NCBI GenBank assembly: GCA_900313855.1
Contig: OMSZ01000218.1
Coordinates: forward strand, 1-7,650
Direction of reading: 5' to 3'
Length of the DNA stretch: 7,650 nucleotides
DNA from: an uncultured Eubacteriales bacterium
GTDB lineage: Bacteria; Bacillota; Clostridia; Lachnospirales; Lachnospiraceae
In this document: one piece after another, positions 1 through 7,132 of the stretch
Position numbering within the stretch: position 1 is the stretch's first letter
How the letters are laid out: each line of letters opens with the position of its first letter
The notes under the pieces: generated by a model
Seen by the model: the letters and a program-made list of their open reading frames with translations, nothing else
Databases searched by the model: none
What the model was told of the DNA's origin: nothing
Translations under genes and position numbers: made by a program

Positions 1-805
1 AATCATCTTCCCACACAGGAGTTTCATTATATCCATCCATAGAAAGTCTGATTGGCTCGTTTACTTTAGGCTCTTCCGGCTTCGGATCCTCTTCCTTAGG
101 CTCTTCCGGCTTTGGCTCTTCCTTTGGTTCTTCTTTCTTAGGCTCTTCTGCCTTAGGTTCTTCTTTCTTCTCATCAGCTGCCAATACTACAATGTCACAT
201 GTTGAAGTATAAACACGACCGTCATTAATTGTTGCTGTAATCTTAACATTACCTGCAGCCTTACCTGTAACAGTACCATCTGCTGCCACAGTTGCAATGT
301 TTTCATCCGAACTTGTCCATGTAACAGCATTAACTGTTGCATCCGCAGGATTAACAGTTGCTGCAATCTTAACTGTTCCGCCAACTGCAACGCTTGCAAG
401 AACCTGATCAAGCTTGATTGATTGAACCGGCGTTCCAACCGTTACGCTAACAATTGCTTTTTTCTTCTTATTAGCCTTACTCTTTATAGTAATCTTAGCA
501 GTTCCGTTCTTAACTGCAGTTAGTTTTCCTTTTGAACTAACCTTAACAATCTTCTTATTGCTTGACTTATATGTAAGCTTCTTGCTTACCTTTCCTGTCC
601 TAACCACCTTAGCCTTTATTGAGAATTTCTCACCCTTTTTAAGTACTATGGCGCCACCGTTAACATTAGTAACTGTTACGGATTTAATCTTGCCCTTCTT
701 GGCAGCCTCAGCTGATGTAGCAGGAGCCAATGAACTCGCTACCATAGCCAAAGACAACATAACCGCACATGCTCTTTTTGCGATACGTTTGTTCTTAATC
801 GTCAT
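1..805 (-). CDS. Secreted protein with two Big_2 Ig-like modules, N-terminal part (runs off window)
   Basis: Reading leftward from ATG at 805-803, 268 codons are open to the window edge, so the C-terminus is missing. AAGGAG at 815-820 sits about 9 nt before the ATG and supports this start. Residues 2-11 are basic and 12-27 hydrophobic, with a likely signal-peptidase site after Ala34 (AEA/A). Residues about 39-123 and 126-206 are two Ig-like modules with typical Big_2 features (SSNKKIVKVS, GTAKITI in the first; WTSSDENIATV, AAGNVKITAT in the second). Residues 208-250 form a Glu/Pro/Lys linker, and a new domain seems to begin near residue 251. Big_2 modules are spacers or adhesion modules in exported proteins; the main function probably lies downstream, for example a glycosidase, esterase or binding domain, but none is visible. 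The 127-nt gap to the GH5 gene upstream holds no convincing promoter or terminator, so co-transcription is plausible. Confidence 0.88.
   Translation of the reverse strand, partial: MTIKNKRIAKRACAVMLSLAMVASSLAPATSAEAAKKGKIKSVTVTNVNGGAIVLKKGEKFSIKAKVVRTGKVSKKLTYKSSNKKIVKVSSKGKLTAVKNGTAKITIKSKANKKKKAIVSVTVGTPVQSIKLDQVLASVAVGGTVKIAATVNPADATVNAVTWTSSDENIATVAADGTVTGKAAGNVKITATINDGRVYTSTCDIVVLAADEKKEEPKAEEPKKEEPKEEPKPEEPKEEDPKPEEPKVNEPIRLSMDGYNETPVWEDD
56..175 (-). repeat. Glu/Pro/Lys-rich linker repeat (EEPK units)
   Basis: Codons 211-250 of the Big_2 protein encode imperfect 4-5 residue units of the form [K/P/A]-E-E-P-K, about eight in a row. At the DNA level this appears as recurring ggctcttc / ggttcttc blocks. 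Such acidic proline-rich segments are extended linkers between wall-spanning modules and the next domain. Repeat number is likely to vary between strains by recombination; that is inference. Confidence 0.8.
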
Positions 806-932
806 ACCTGACTTCTCCTTTCTTTCCTCCCGGGTAATTGCTGATCATTCACGTCCGTGCGTCGCAACCCCCTTTAATTTCTTAACACAATCTCCTTAAT
901 AAATTTATGTCTCACATTATTAAGTTACTTAA

Positions 933-1955
933 TTACTTTCCGTTCCAGATCTTTATAAGGTCATCTCTTACCGCGTCATAATGCTCGTCCGCGATTCCGA
1001 AATCCTTCTCCTTATAATTCCATACACAGAAACGGATGTTGTACTTTGAGAAAATCTCATTCACATCGTCAAACCATCTCTTGGTATCCTCTACCGGCGC
1101 TCTGTCAATAACCCCGAACTCTCCGCAGTAGAGACCTACACCTGCGTTCTTAGCCGCATTTATCGCATCCTGAACAAGATCGTCTATAAGCTGCGGACCT
1201 ATATGATCCAAACCGCACTCATAAACCGCCTTACCCTGATCACCGATAATCTTAGACTTCTCGAGATATTCTTCCATCGAACCCGGATACTCTATATCCC
1301 AAGACGGATCCATTGTCTTAACCCAGTAAGCCTTCTGATGTGTGAACAGAAGCGGCTCATAGAAATGAAATGTGAAAATGATCTTATCATCTAACGGCTT
1401 ATCAAGAAGCTTCAAGGTCTTTGCGCTGTTCCACTGAATGCCTCCGTAAATGATATATGCTTCCGGTGCATTTTCCCTGATCGCCTTAACCGCCTTTGCT
1501 ATCAAACTATTCCAGGCATCTGCATTATTCTCTTCCACAACCTCATTCAAAAGCTCGAATGCAACGTTGTCGTACGAATTAAAATTTGATGAAATCCTGT
1601 CCCACAGATCAACAAATCTCTTTTGCAGCTTTTCACTCTGAAAAAGATTGTTCTTCTCAGAATCCCCGGCATCATTGAAATCATATCCGTAAGCCTTATG
1701 AAGATCTAAAACTATCGAAAGACCATACTTCTTAGCCCATTCAACCACACGCTTAACGATACTGTAGCCTTCTTCCTTCGGTGTCCCATCATCCTCTTCC
1801 AACACCTCATAATCGATCGGAAGTCTTACATGATCAAACCCCCATTTAGAAATCTTCTCAATATCCTTCTCAGTTATGAATTCCTCGTAGTGTTTTGCGG
1901 TATGCTCACACTGTGATAAGAACCCGCCAAGATTAACTCCTCTGTTAAGTTCCAT
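933..1955 (-). CDS. Intracellular glycoside hydrolase family 5 enzyme (endoglucanase/beta-glucosidase-like)
   Basis: A 340-residue single-domain protein, about the size of a GH5 catalytic (beta/alpha)8 barrel. Family landmarks appear in order: RLP with Arg44, DLH with His86, LLNE with the presumed acid/base Glu138, HFYEP with His197 and Tyr199, GEFG with the presumed nucleophile Glu279, and VWNY with the substrate-platform Trp312. Retaining beta-glycosidases of this family cleave cellulose, xyloglucan, mannan or related oligosaccharides; the subfamily cannot be set by eye. There is no signal peptide, no carbohydrate-binding module and no membrane segment, so it should act in the cytoplasm on imported oligosaccharides. 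The frame stays open 30 codons further upstream, but ATG at 1955 is chosen because AGGAGG lies just before it, the protein then starts directly at the barrel (MELNRGVNLGG), and the extension would be translated from the palindrome at 2007-2041. The stop is TAA at 935-933. Downstream, the exported Big_2 gene follows after 127 nt without a clear terminator. Confidence 0.93.
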   Translation of the reverse strand: MELNRGVNLGGFLSQCEHTAKHYEEFITEKDIEKISKWGFDHVRLPIDYEVLEEDDGTPKEEGYSIVKRVVEWAKKYGLSIVLDLHKAYGYDFNDAGDSEKNNLFQSEKLQKRFVDLWDRISSNFNSYDNVAFELLNEVVEENNADAWNSLIAKAVKAIRENAPEAYIIYGGIQWNSAKTLKLLDKPLDDKIIFTFHFYEPLLFTHQKAYWVKTMDPSWDIEYPGSMEEYLEKSKIIGDQGKAVYECGLDHIGPQLIDDLVQDAINAAKNAGVGLYCGEFGVIDRAPVEDTKRWFDDVNEIFSKYNIRFCVWNYKEKDFGIADEHYDAVRDDLIKIWNGK

Positions 1956-1959
1956 AACT

Positions 1960-1965
1960 CCTCCT
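1960..1965 (-). promoter_or_regulatory. Ribosome binding site that fixes the GH5 start
   Basis: On the minus strand the sequence reads AAAGGAGGAGTTATG, a near-perfect Shine-Dalgarno just ahead of ATG 1955. The alternative upstream ATG at 2045 has no comparable site. This supports the 340-residue form over the 370-residue open frame. Confidence 0.85.
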
Positions 1966-1982
1966 TTCCAGAAAATACGTAA

Positions 1983-2010
1983 ACTATAAGCTATGAAAGG
2001 ATTATAACAA
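1983..2010 (-). promoter_or_regulatory. Possible promoter of the GH5 gene
   Basis: On the minus strand TTGTTA (2010-2005) is followed after 16 nt by TATAGT (1988-1983), giving a predicted transcript start near 1976 and a leader of about 20 nt. An alternative -10 is the perfect TATAAT at 2006-2001, whose -35 would fall inside the palindrome at 2007-2041 and does not match consensus. Either way the promoter overlaps or abuts the palindrome. Neither option is strong. Confidence 0.3.
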
Positions 2011-2041
2011 AAAAAGGATATATCATATATCCTTTTTTTGT
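2007..2041. repeat. Perfect 35-bp palindrome, possible bidirectional terminator or operator
   Basis: Two 17-bp arms are perfect reverse complements around the single base at 2024. The core is GGATATAT-c-ATATATCC, flanked by seven A on one side and seven T on the other. In either direction a transcript would form a hairpin followed by a U-run, the form of a bidirectional intrinsic terminator, though the stem is AT-rich. On the minus strand it would be a second stop after the large gene. It also abuts the putative GH5 -10 region, so attenuation or protein binding are alternatives. Confidence 0.7.
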
Positions 2042-2058
2042 CCATTTTGATATTTTAA

Positions 2059-2072
2059 TGACATTATTGTCA
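2059..2072. repeat. Small dyad TGACA-TTAT-TGTCA
   Basis: Two perfect 5-bp half sites around a 4-bp centre, about 18 bp from the 35-bp palindrome, in the gap between the large gene and the GH5 gene. It has the size of a dimeric repressor site but also that of a chance dyad. No regulator is encoded in the window. Confidence 0.25.
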
Positions 2073-2130
2073 GGGCTGTTTTATCAAAAAATGTTATATC
2101 ACATCGACTGCGTCTCCGTGTGTTTTTCGC

Positions 2131-2160
2131 AAAAGTGCGTTTCATGCAAGCATGACGCAC
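2131..2160 (-). terminator. Intrinsic terminator after the 1600-residue gene
   Basis: On the minus strand, 24 nt past the TGA stop, GTGCGT+CATGC pairs with GCATG+ACGCAC across a TT loop and a 2-nt bulge (11 bp in all). TTTT follows at 2134-2131. The GC-rich stem, short T-run and placement directly after the stop fit a rho-independent terminator. It separates the large gene from the GH5 gene, which therefore needs its own promoter. Confidence 0.75.
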
Positions 2161-2183
2161 CTTTGCTCATTATATCATGTTTC

Positions 2184-5100
2184 TCAAATCATCTTGCCGG
2201 TAAACTTCGCTTTCTTAAACAATTTCTTATATTTATTCCTCTGTTTTTTTGGCACCTTTGCAACCGCCGACTTAGGCACACCCTTAAACGCATTCTTACC
2301 AACAGTTTTTATTTTTGTTGACTTTACAATTATGATCTTAAGATTTTTGCAACCGTTAAAGGCATCCCTTTCGATCGAGCAAACTCCTTTTGGAATTGTT
2401 ATTTTCTTAATACCCGAACATTTTTTGAAAGCGCCTCTGCCTATCTTGTTGACAGTCACAGGTACAGATACCTTACTAAGCTTTGAGCATCCGGCAAATG
2501 CCTTATAACCGATCACGGCAACCTTTGCAGACATTTCTACCTTTTTAAGTTTTGTGCACCCCGCAAATGCCCAGTCGCCGACCTTCGTTACATTCTCTCC
2601 GATAATTACGCTTTCAAGCTTCTTATTGTCCTTAAAGGCATCATTTTCAATCTCGACAATCTTATAAGTTACATCGCCCTTCGTTACGCTATCCGGAATA
2701 ACGAGCTTTGAAACCTCCTCTTCGATATCACTAAATGCTGCCGTCGGTTCCTTGCCATCGCTTATGACCTTAAACTCATAACCTCTTTCATCTGTAAATC
2801 CTGCTCCAACAACAGGGGTATCATCTAAGATATCACTCTCATCTAAGCTTCCTTTATCAGATGTATCATTTCCACTCTTATCAGAAGTTAAACCGCCCGG
2901 TACTTTTGTGCCTGAGCTTCCTCCTTTATCTCCTGTATCATCCAAACCGCCCGCACCGCTATTGCCGCCTGTACCCGGGAATTTTGCGTGACATATTGTG
3001 CAGACTCCGTCAACAATATTATGCTGCAATGCATTGATCATCAATGAAGTTTTTCCTGTCTGCCTGGTTCCTTCAAAATCCTCATATACAATTCCACATT
3101 CACTGCATTCATAATACTCCTTGCAGCCAGTGTGCGTACAATCCGGCGCAACGTATGGATGATGCGTCATGTTATGCGGAAGCTTTGGTAACGTCTCGAA
3201 AACATCTTCATGACAGCGGCTGCAGACTCCGTGTTTTAGACCGTCACTAACACAGCTCGGCTTTGTTGTAACCTCCATGTTTTCACATTGATGACCAAGA
3301 GCTGCTATCTCTTTTCTTTCTTTAATTACCGCATTACAAACCTCACAATATATGTATTCTGTATAGCCTCCCTCGGTACAGGTAGGCTCCTTAGGAAGCT
3401 CGAGCTTTTCCTTATGCTGTGCCGGAATAACTACTTGTTTAGAAAACACTTTATTACAACGTCCGCAATGCAAACCACTTGAAAGACCGTCTTTGGTACA
3501 GGTTGCAGGTATTTCCTCGTCCTCAACATATTCATGCCCAAGTGCGCTAACAATATCTTGTGATTTCAAAACAAGTCCACACCTGCCGCAATGACTTCCC
3601 TCAGAATATCCCATCTCTTCACAGGTCTCAGTAACTGCTTTATCCACAACCACATCATGCCCAAGCGGTTCTATATCCTCAGGCTTTGTTAATATCTCAT
3701 TACAGCGTCTGCACACACTCCACTTTGACCATCCGTAATCCGTACAGGTAGGTTCGCATCGATCCATATCCATTTGATCATGTCCTAAAGCTTCAATCTT
3801 CTTCTGCTCCTTTATCACCTTGCTGCACCTGGTACAAATGCTGCCTTCCGTCAATCCATCCTCAGTACAGGTCGCAGGACATCCATATAGAATTTTCTCC
3901 GAATGCCCTGTAGCCGGAAGCACACGCTGAGGCACAAGTACCAGATCACAAACCTTACAATATCTCCCGGCAGACAATCCATTCTCCTCGCAGGTTGCAT
4001 TAACCGCATCAAGCTTTTCCACAGTATGCCCGGTTCTTGCAATGGCTCTTTGCTGCGTGAAACCGCAATTCTGACATTTTTTCTCCTTTACACCTCCCTC
4101 AAGGCATGTCGGCTCTATAGTAGTCTTCCACTCACCAAATGAATGAGATTTTTTAGGTATCACTTCCTGAGCCACGATAACCTTTCCACATACGGTGCAA
4201 TGACTTCCTGCAGTATATCCCGCCTCCGCACAGGTTGCCTCCTTACTCTCATCATCGACTTTCTTGTGTCCATAAGCTTCGATCTTAGTCTTTCCTTCCA
4301 AAACCGTATTACATACGGAACAATATATTCCTGCAGTATATCCGTCCTCAGTACAAGTTGCATCCCTGCCTGCTATCGCCGTTCTTGTGTGTCCCTTCGC
4401 AGGTATCACTTCAGTCTCAATGTGACCGCAGACCTCACATTTCTTCTCACTTATTCCAGTCTCTGTACATGTCGCTACTTTAGTTATTGCCGGAGTACCG
4501 CTATATTTATGCCCTGTAGGCGGAAGCACCTGACTGCCTGCTAAAATTTCCCCACATACAGAACATTTTCCACCTGCGGAAGAGCCAGTCTCTGTACATT
4601 TAGGCGGCACATAATCCGTATATTCAAACTTATGCTCTTTTTTCGGAATGGTTTCTGTTGTTACATTACCACATCTTTCACATGCTGCCGTGCGCTCTCC
4701 CGTCTCTATACAGGTTGCCTCTTTGGTTACTGTCCAAGCACTATAAATGTGCCCTGCTGGTATAACTACCGGTTCTACCAGCACAATACCGCACCTTGAA
4801 CATTTCATACCCTCATAATGACCGTCTTTATCGCAGGTAGCCTCCTCCTTCTGCCAGGTTATAGGATCATGCCCTGTACATTTGATAGTCTCTGTAACCG
4901 TATCATTGCAGTACTTGCATACCTTTTTTCTCTCGCCATCCTCAGAGCAGGTAACATCCTTTACTATCGTGTAATTACTGTATGTATGGCTTTTCTTCGG
5001 AATCACTTCCTGCTCTGTTAAAACCGTTCCGCACCTTCCACAATGTGAGCCTTCGCTAAGTCCCGTAGATATACAGGTCGCAGGCACTTCTTTATCGATC

Positions 5101-6986
5101 ACCGCCTCGTGTCCTAAAGGCTCCGTAGCATATTGTTCTACTATTACTTTCTCACACACATCACATACATAACCCTTAGAAAGACCCTCCTCAGTACAGG
5201 TCGGCTCATAGCCCTCAACCTCCTTCCGGACATGGTATCTGTCAGAAGCCGGTATGGTCTCCTGCGGGATAGTTATCTCACCACATATTTTGCACTTAGC
5301 GCCATCAGAAAGACCTTCCTTAATACAGGTCGGCTCATAGCCCTTTATTTCCTCGTTATCATGATATTTCGGTGATGCCGGAATGACCTCCTGCAAAACC
5401 GTGAACTCTCCACATACGATGCATTTTCTGCCATCCGTCAATCCGTCTTTAATACAGGTTGGCGCATAACCAGCTACAAGCTCTGTTTGATGTCCAAGCT
5501 TTTTCACAATTCTCTGCTCTACCGTTACCAGACCACATTTACTGCAATGCTTACCCTCCGTAAGTCCCGTGGAGGTACAGGTTGCCGCCACAGCCTTATC
5601 AACAACTATGTTATGTCCTTCCGGAGAACCGTATTCGTATATCACGTTGCCGCACTTTGAGCAGGTCTTCTTATAGCATTTTGCCGATGTGCAGCTTGTG
5701 GAGCTCATTTCCTCAGTCACATAATCGTGCTCACATGGGGTTATTTCAAAATAAATATACTTATATCCGCTATAATTGCCCTTTCCGGATATCACGATCC
5801 TTCCACTTCCTACAGAAATGTTAGATGAATATTCAACCGTATAATCCGTATTCTCAACTAATGTACTTCCTTTACTGTCCTTAAGCACAACCTTAGGTGT
5901 ATGCGCTTTACCATCATATGCTGCCGTTTCATATTCTAATCCGACCTTCATATCCTTGATGGAACAGGGTAATACTTCTATATTAAATATACGTTTAACG
6001 GTTCCGATATTACTGTCCTTGCATATCGCCGTAAGTGTCGTCGAACCCGCCTTCTTAGGCATTACATATTCACCCGAAAGCTCAGCAATGTTTTGGTTTT
6101 TGATCGTACACTGCCATGTGGGTTTGAATTCCTCATCAAATATTACTGCGTCTAAATGTGTTCTGTATCCCAGATTCCATGTAGTATAGTACGTCATATC
6201 AGGCAGCTCTGCTTTATTAAAAAAATCCTTTGCAGTACTTCCATACACAACTGTTATATTCCTGTTATATGAATCGTCATACATTCCATTATGGAATTGC
6301 TCATTAGTAAAATACGGTCCCTGCGAAACTTTGTCCGCAGTTAAAATTGTCGCTTTCGCTGTAACATTTTTATTGATCGCCGTAGTTTCCTCCGCCCCGG
6401 TACCGCTTATTCCAAACTCCTGAACCCAGTAATCTCTTCCCATATACTTCACATGACCGATTCCGATCCTTGTATATAACTTATTGAGCATCGTTCTTCT
6501 ATGCCCTTGTCCGCTATAGTTGCAATTCTCCTCCTCAAAGCCCGTCTGCGCTTCCAGAGCCGATAACACACCACAATAAATATTCTCATTATCACTATAG
6601 ATTCCGTTATATGTACATGTCCGCCTGGGGCTGCCATCCGGTCTCTCATGTGTACTCATATAACAAAGAACTATCTCCCGCGCTCTCTGCATTGCTATCT
6701 TTTCAAGTCCGTAATCATACGTAAGCTTTCCAAGCTTGTTACTGCTATTGGTATTAAAATATTCCTTCGTACCATCAGATTTATACTGCCATTGATTAGA
6801 CTTTGTGCGGAAATTGTTGACTAACGTAAGCATGCTTCTGGCATCGTCCTGCGACTGATATGCAGAAAATGATACCGTCTCCTTTCCCGTTGCCGCAAAG
6901 ACCTTCATTCCGGTAAAATTATATACTATTAAACCAAGCGCAAATATCAACGCTCCTAAAAACAGCTTTTTATAAGAAGTTCCCAT
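2184..6986 (-). CDS. Large exported CAP-domain / Cys-His repeat / LRR_5 surface protein, 1600 residues
   Basis: ATG at 6986-6984 has AGGAGG at 6992-6997, 5 nt upstream; the stop is TGA at 2186-2184. Domains in order: signal peptide 1-31 (hydrophobic 8-24, likely cut after VFA); CAP/SCP-like domain about 47-195 with His113 (STHERPDG), Glu134 (NENIYCG), His162 (GHRRTML) and Glu190 (YWVQEFG), matching the His/Glu pocket of the family; Ig-like module about 205-340 with Cys293 and Cys322 placed as a possible disulfide; a second module about 345-417 with the YDGK...GKGNYSG pattern common in clostridial surface proteins; 22 Cys/His repeats at 418-1335; a Gly/Ser/Asp linker 1336-1396; an LRR N-cap region 1397-1442; six BspA-type repeats 1443-1581; and a basic tail. 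There is no LPXTG, cell-wall-binding repeat or C-terminal membrane segment, so retention at the cell is unexplained. The probable role is surface display or adhesion; CAP function in bacteria is poorly defined. The architecture is clear, the biological role is inference. Confidence 0.93.
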   Translation of the reverse strand: MGTSYKKLFLGALIFALGLIVYNFTGMKVFAATGKETVSFSAYQSQDDARSMLTLVNNFRTKSNQWQYKSDGTKEYFNTNSSNKLGKLTYDYGLEKIAMQRAREIVLCYMSTHERPDGSPRRTCTYNGIYSDNENIYCGVLSALEAQTGFEEENCNYSGQGHRRTMLNKLYTRIGIGHVKYMGRDYWVQEFGISGTGAEETTAINKNVTAKATILTADKVSQGPYFTNEQFHNGMYDDSYNRNITVVYGSTAKDFFNKAELPDMTYYTTWNLGYRTHLDAVIFDEEFKPTWQCTIKNQNIAELSGEYVMPKKAGSTTLTAICKDSNIGTVKRIFNIEVLPCSIKDMKVGLEYETAAYDGKAHTPKVVLKDSKGSTLVENTDYTVEYSSNISVGSGRIVISGKGNYSGYKYIYFEITPCEHDYVTEEMSSTSCTSAKCYKKTCSKCGNVIYEYGSPEGHNIVVDKAVAATCTSTGLTEGKHCSKCGLVTVEQRIVKKLGHQTELVAGYAPTCIKDGLTDGRKCIVCGEFTVLQEVIPASPKYHDNEEIKGYEPTCIKEGLSDGAKCKICGEITIPQETIPASDRYHVRKEVEGYEPTCTEEGLSKGYVCDVCEKVIVEQYATEPLGHEAVIDKEVPATCISTGLSEGSHCGRCGTVLTEQEVIPKKSHTYSNYTIVKDVTCSEDGERKKVCKYCNDTVTETIKCTGHDPITWQKEEATCDKDGHYEGMKCSRCGIVLVEPVVIPAGHIYSAWTVTKEATCIETGERTAACERCGNVTTETIPKKEHKFEYTDYVPPKCTETGSSAGGKCSVCGEILAGSQVLPPTGHKYSGTPAITKVATCTETGISEKKCEVCGHIETEVIPAKGHTRTAIAGRDATCTEDGYTAGIYCSVCNTVLEGKTKIEAYGHKKVDDESKEATCAEAGYTAGSHCTVCGKVIVAQEVIPKKSHSFGEWKTTIEPTCLEGGVKEKKCQNCGFTQQRAIARTGHTVEKLDAVNATCEENGLSAGRYCKVCDLVLVPQRVLPATGHSEKILYGCPATCTEDGLTEGSICTRCSKVIKEQKKIEALGHDQMDMDRCEPTCTDYGWSKWSVCRRCNEILTKPEDIEPLGHDVVVDKAVTETCEEMGYSEGSHCGRCGLVLKSQDIVSALGHEYVEDEEIPATCTKDGLSSGLHCGRCNKVFSKQVVIPAQHKEKLELPKEPTCTEGGYTEYIYCEVCNAVIKERKEIAALGHQCENMEVTTKPSCVSDGLKHGVCSRCHEDVFETLPKLPHNMTHHPYVAPDCTHTGCKEYYECSECGIVYEDFEGTRQTGKTSLMINALQHNIVDGVCTICHAKFPGTGGNSGAGGLDDTGDKGGSSGTKVPGGLTSDKSGNDTSDKGSLDESDILDDTPVVGAGFTDERGYEFKVISDGKEPTAAFSDIEEEVSKLVIPDSVTKGDVTYKIVEIENDAFKDNKKLESVIIGENVTKVGDWAFAGCTKLKKVEMSAKVAVIGYKAFAGCSKLSKVSVPVTVNKIGRGAFKKCSGIKKITIPKGVCSIERDAFNGCKNLKIIIVKSTKIKTVGKNAFKGVPKSAVAKVPKKQRNKYKKLFKKAKFTGKMI
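2244..2660 (-). repeat. Six BspA-type (LRR_5) leucine-rich repeats
   Basis: Residues 1443-1581 of the large protein contain six 23-24 residue units starting at 1443, 1466, 1489, 1512, 1535 and 1559. Each has the form V-x-x-I/V-G-x-x-A-F-x-x-C-x-x-L-x-x-V-x-[I/V/M]. The four middle units (2 to 5) carry a Cys after AF (AFAGC, AFAGC, AFKKC, AFNGC). This repeat class is associated with adhesion to host or substrate proteins. The last unit is degenerate and leads into the Lys-rich end (KVPKKQRNKYKKLFKK), an ending typical of Lachnospiraceae LRR_5 proteins. Confidence 0.9.
2988..5735 (-). repeat. Array of 22 tandem His/Cys repeats (putative zinc sites) in the large protein
   Basis: Residues 418-1333 consist of about 41-residue units with the invariant skeleton H-x11..13-C-x9/10-C-x2-C. 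The second Cys pair positions are 442/445, 481/484, 522/525, 565/568, 608/611, 649/652, 690/693, 729/732, 769/772, 808/811, 850/853, 889/892, 930/933, 971/974, 1010/1013, 1051/1054, 1092/1095, 1133/1136, 1174/1177, 1214/1217, 1255/1258 and 1294/1297. Typical text between ligands is ATCTEDGLTEG before CxxC and IPALGH after it. A partial unit, His1322-x6-Cys1329-x2-Cys1332, closes the array. Four-ligand CCCH sets suggest one zinc per unit; disulfides are the alternative for an exported protein. DNA identity between units is low, so the array is old and not a recent expansion. To my knowledge such repeats are common in clostridial surface proteins but have no assigned function. Confidence 0.9.
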
Positions 6987-7054
6987 ATTATCCTCCTATC
7001 CGCATAATGTGCCGACTGTCGTTATGACTGTTTGATGTGTTTATCAGTTCTGTA

Positions 7055-7113
7055 TATCTGTTCTTTCTGACCATTCTTTCTGTCTGCTTTTTATGTTTTA
7101 TCTATCTGTTCTT
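7055..7113 (-). repeat. Direct repeats in the leader of the large gene
   Basis: On the minus strand AAGAACAGATA occurs twice (7113-7103 and 7065-7055), exactly 48 nt apart. CAGAAAGAA also occurs twice, 13 nt apart (7082-7074 and 7069-7061). The surrounding leader is purine-rich and looks unstructured. It may be a binding stretch for an RNA or protein factor, or simply low-complexity A-rich sequence. Confidence 0.4.
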
Positions 7114-7132
7114 ATCCACATCTGCTCTGAAC

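Noticed and set aside
877..897. Tiny minus-strand frame with AAGGAGA then GTG, four codons
   Set aside because: Four codons with too short a spacer; it overlaps nothing conserved and is best seen as chance in the gap before the Big_2 gene.
187..899. Other open frames over the Big_2 gene on both strands
   Set aside because: Gln/Leu-rich or hydrophobic readings are by-products of the Thr/Val/Ala-rich Big_2 codons; the signal peptide and Big_2 frame explains the region.
919..933. ATTAAGT-t-ACTTAAT dyad at the GH5 stop as a terminator
   Set aside because: The 7-bp AT-only stem has no following T-run on the minus strand, so it should not stop transcription.
1956..2045. Thirty-codon upstream extension of the GH5 frame
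   Set aside because: It would start without a ribosome site, run through the palindrome, and encode no signal peptide or domain; AGGAGG before ATG 1955 decides the start.
3020..3071. Walker A-like string GTRQTGKTS (residues 1306-1314) in the last Cys/His unit
   Set aside because: It lies in the variable stretch before the final His of an exported repeat protein, with no Walker B or ATPase fold. Closing units of such arrays often carry an EGT...T/S-rich stretch at this place, so the match is chance.
2152..4544. Plus-strand open frames of 60-130 codons across the large gene
   Set aside because: They are antisense shadows of the repeat region, without ribosome sites, domains or independent codon structure.
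2988..5735. CRISPR array or recent tandem DNA repeat
   Set aside because: Periodicity near 123 bp comes from the protein repeat; the units share little DNA identity and there are no identical repeats with unique spacers.
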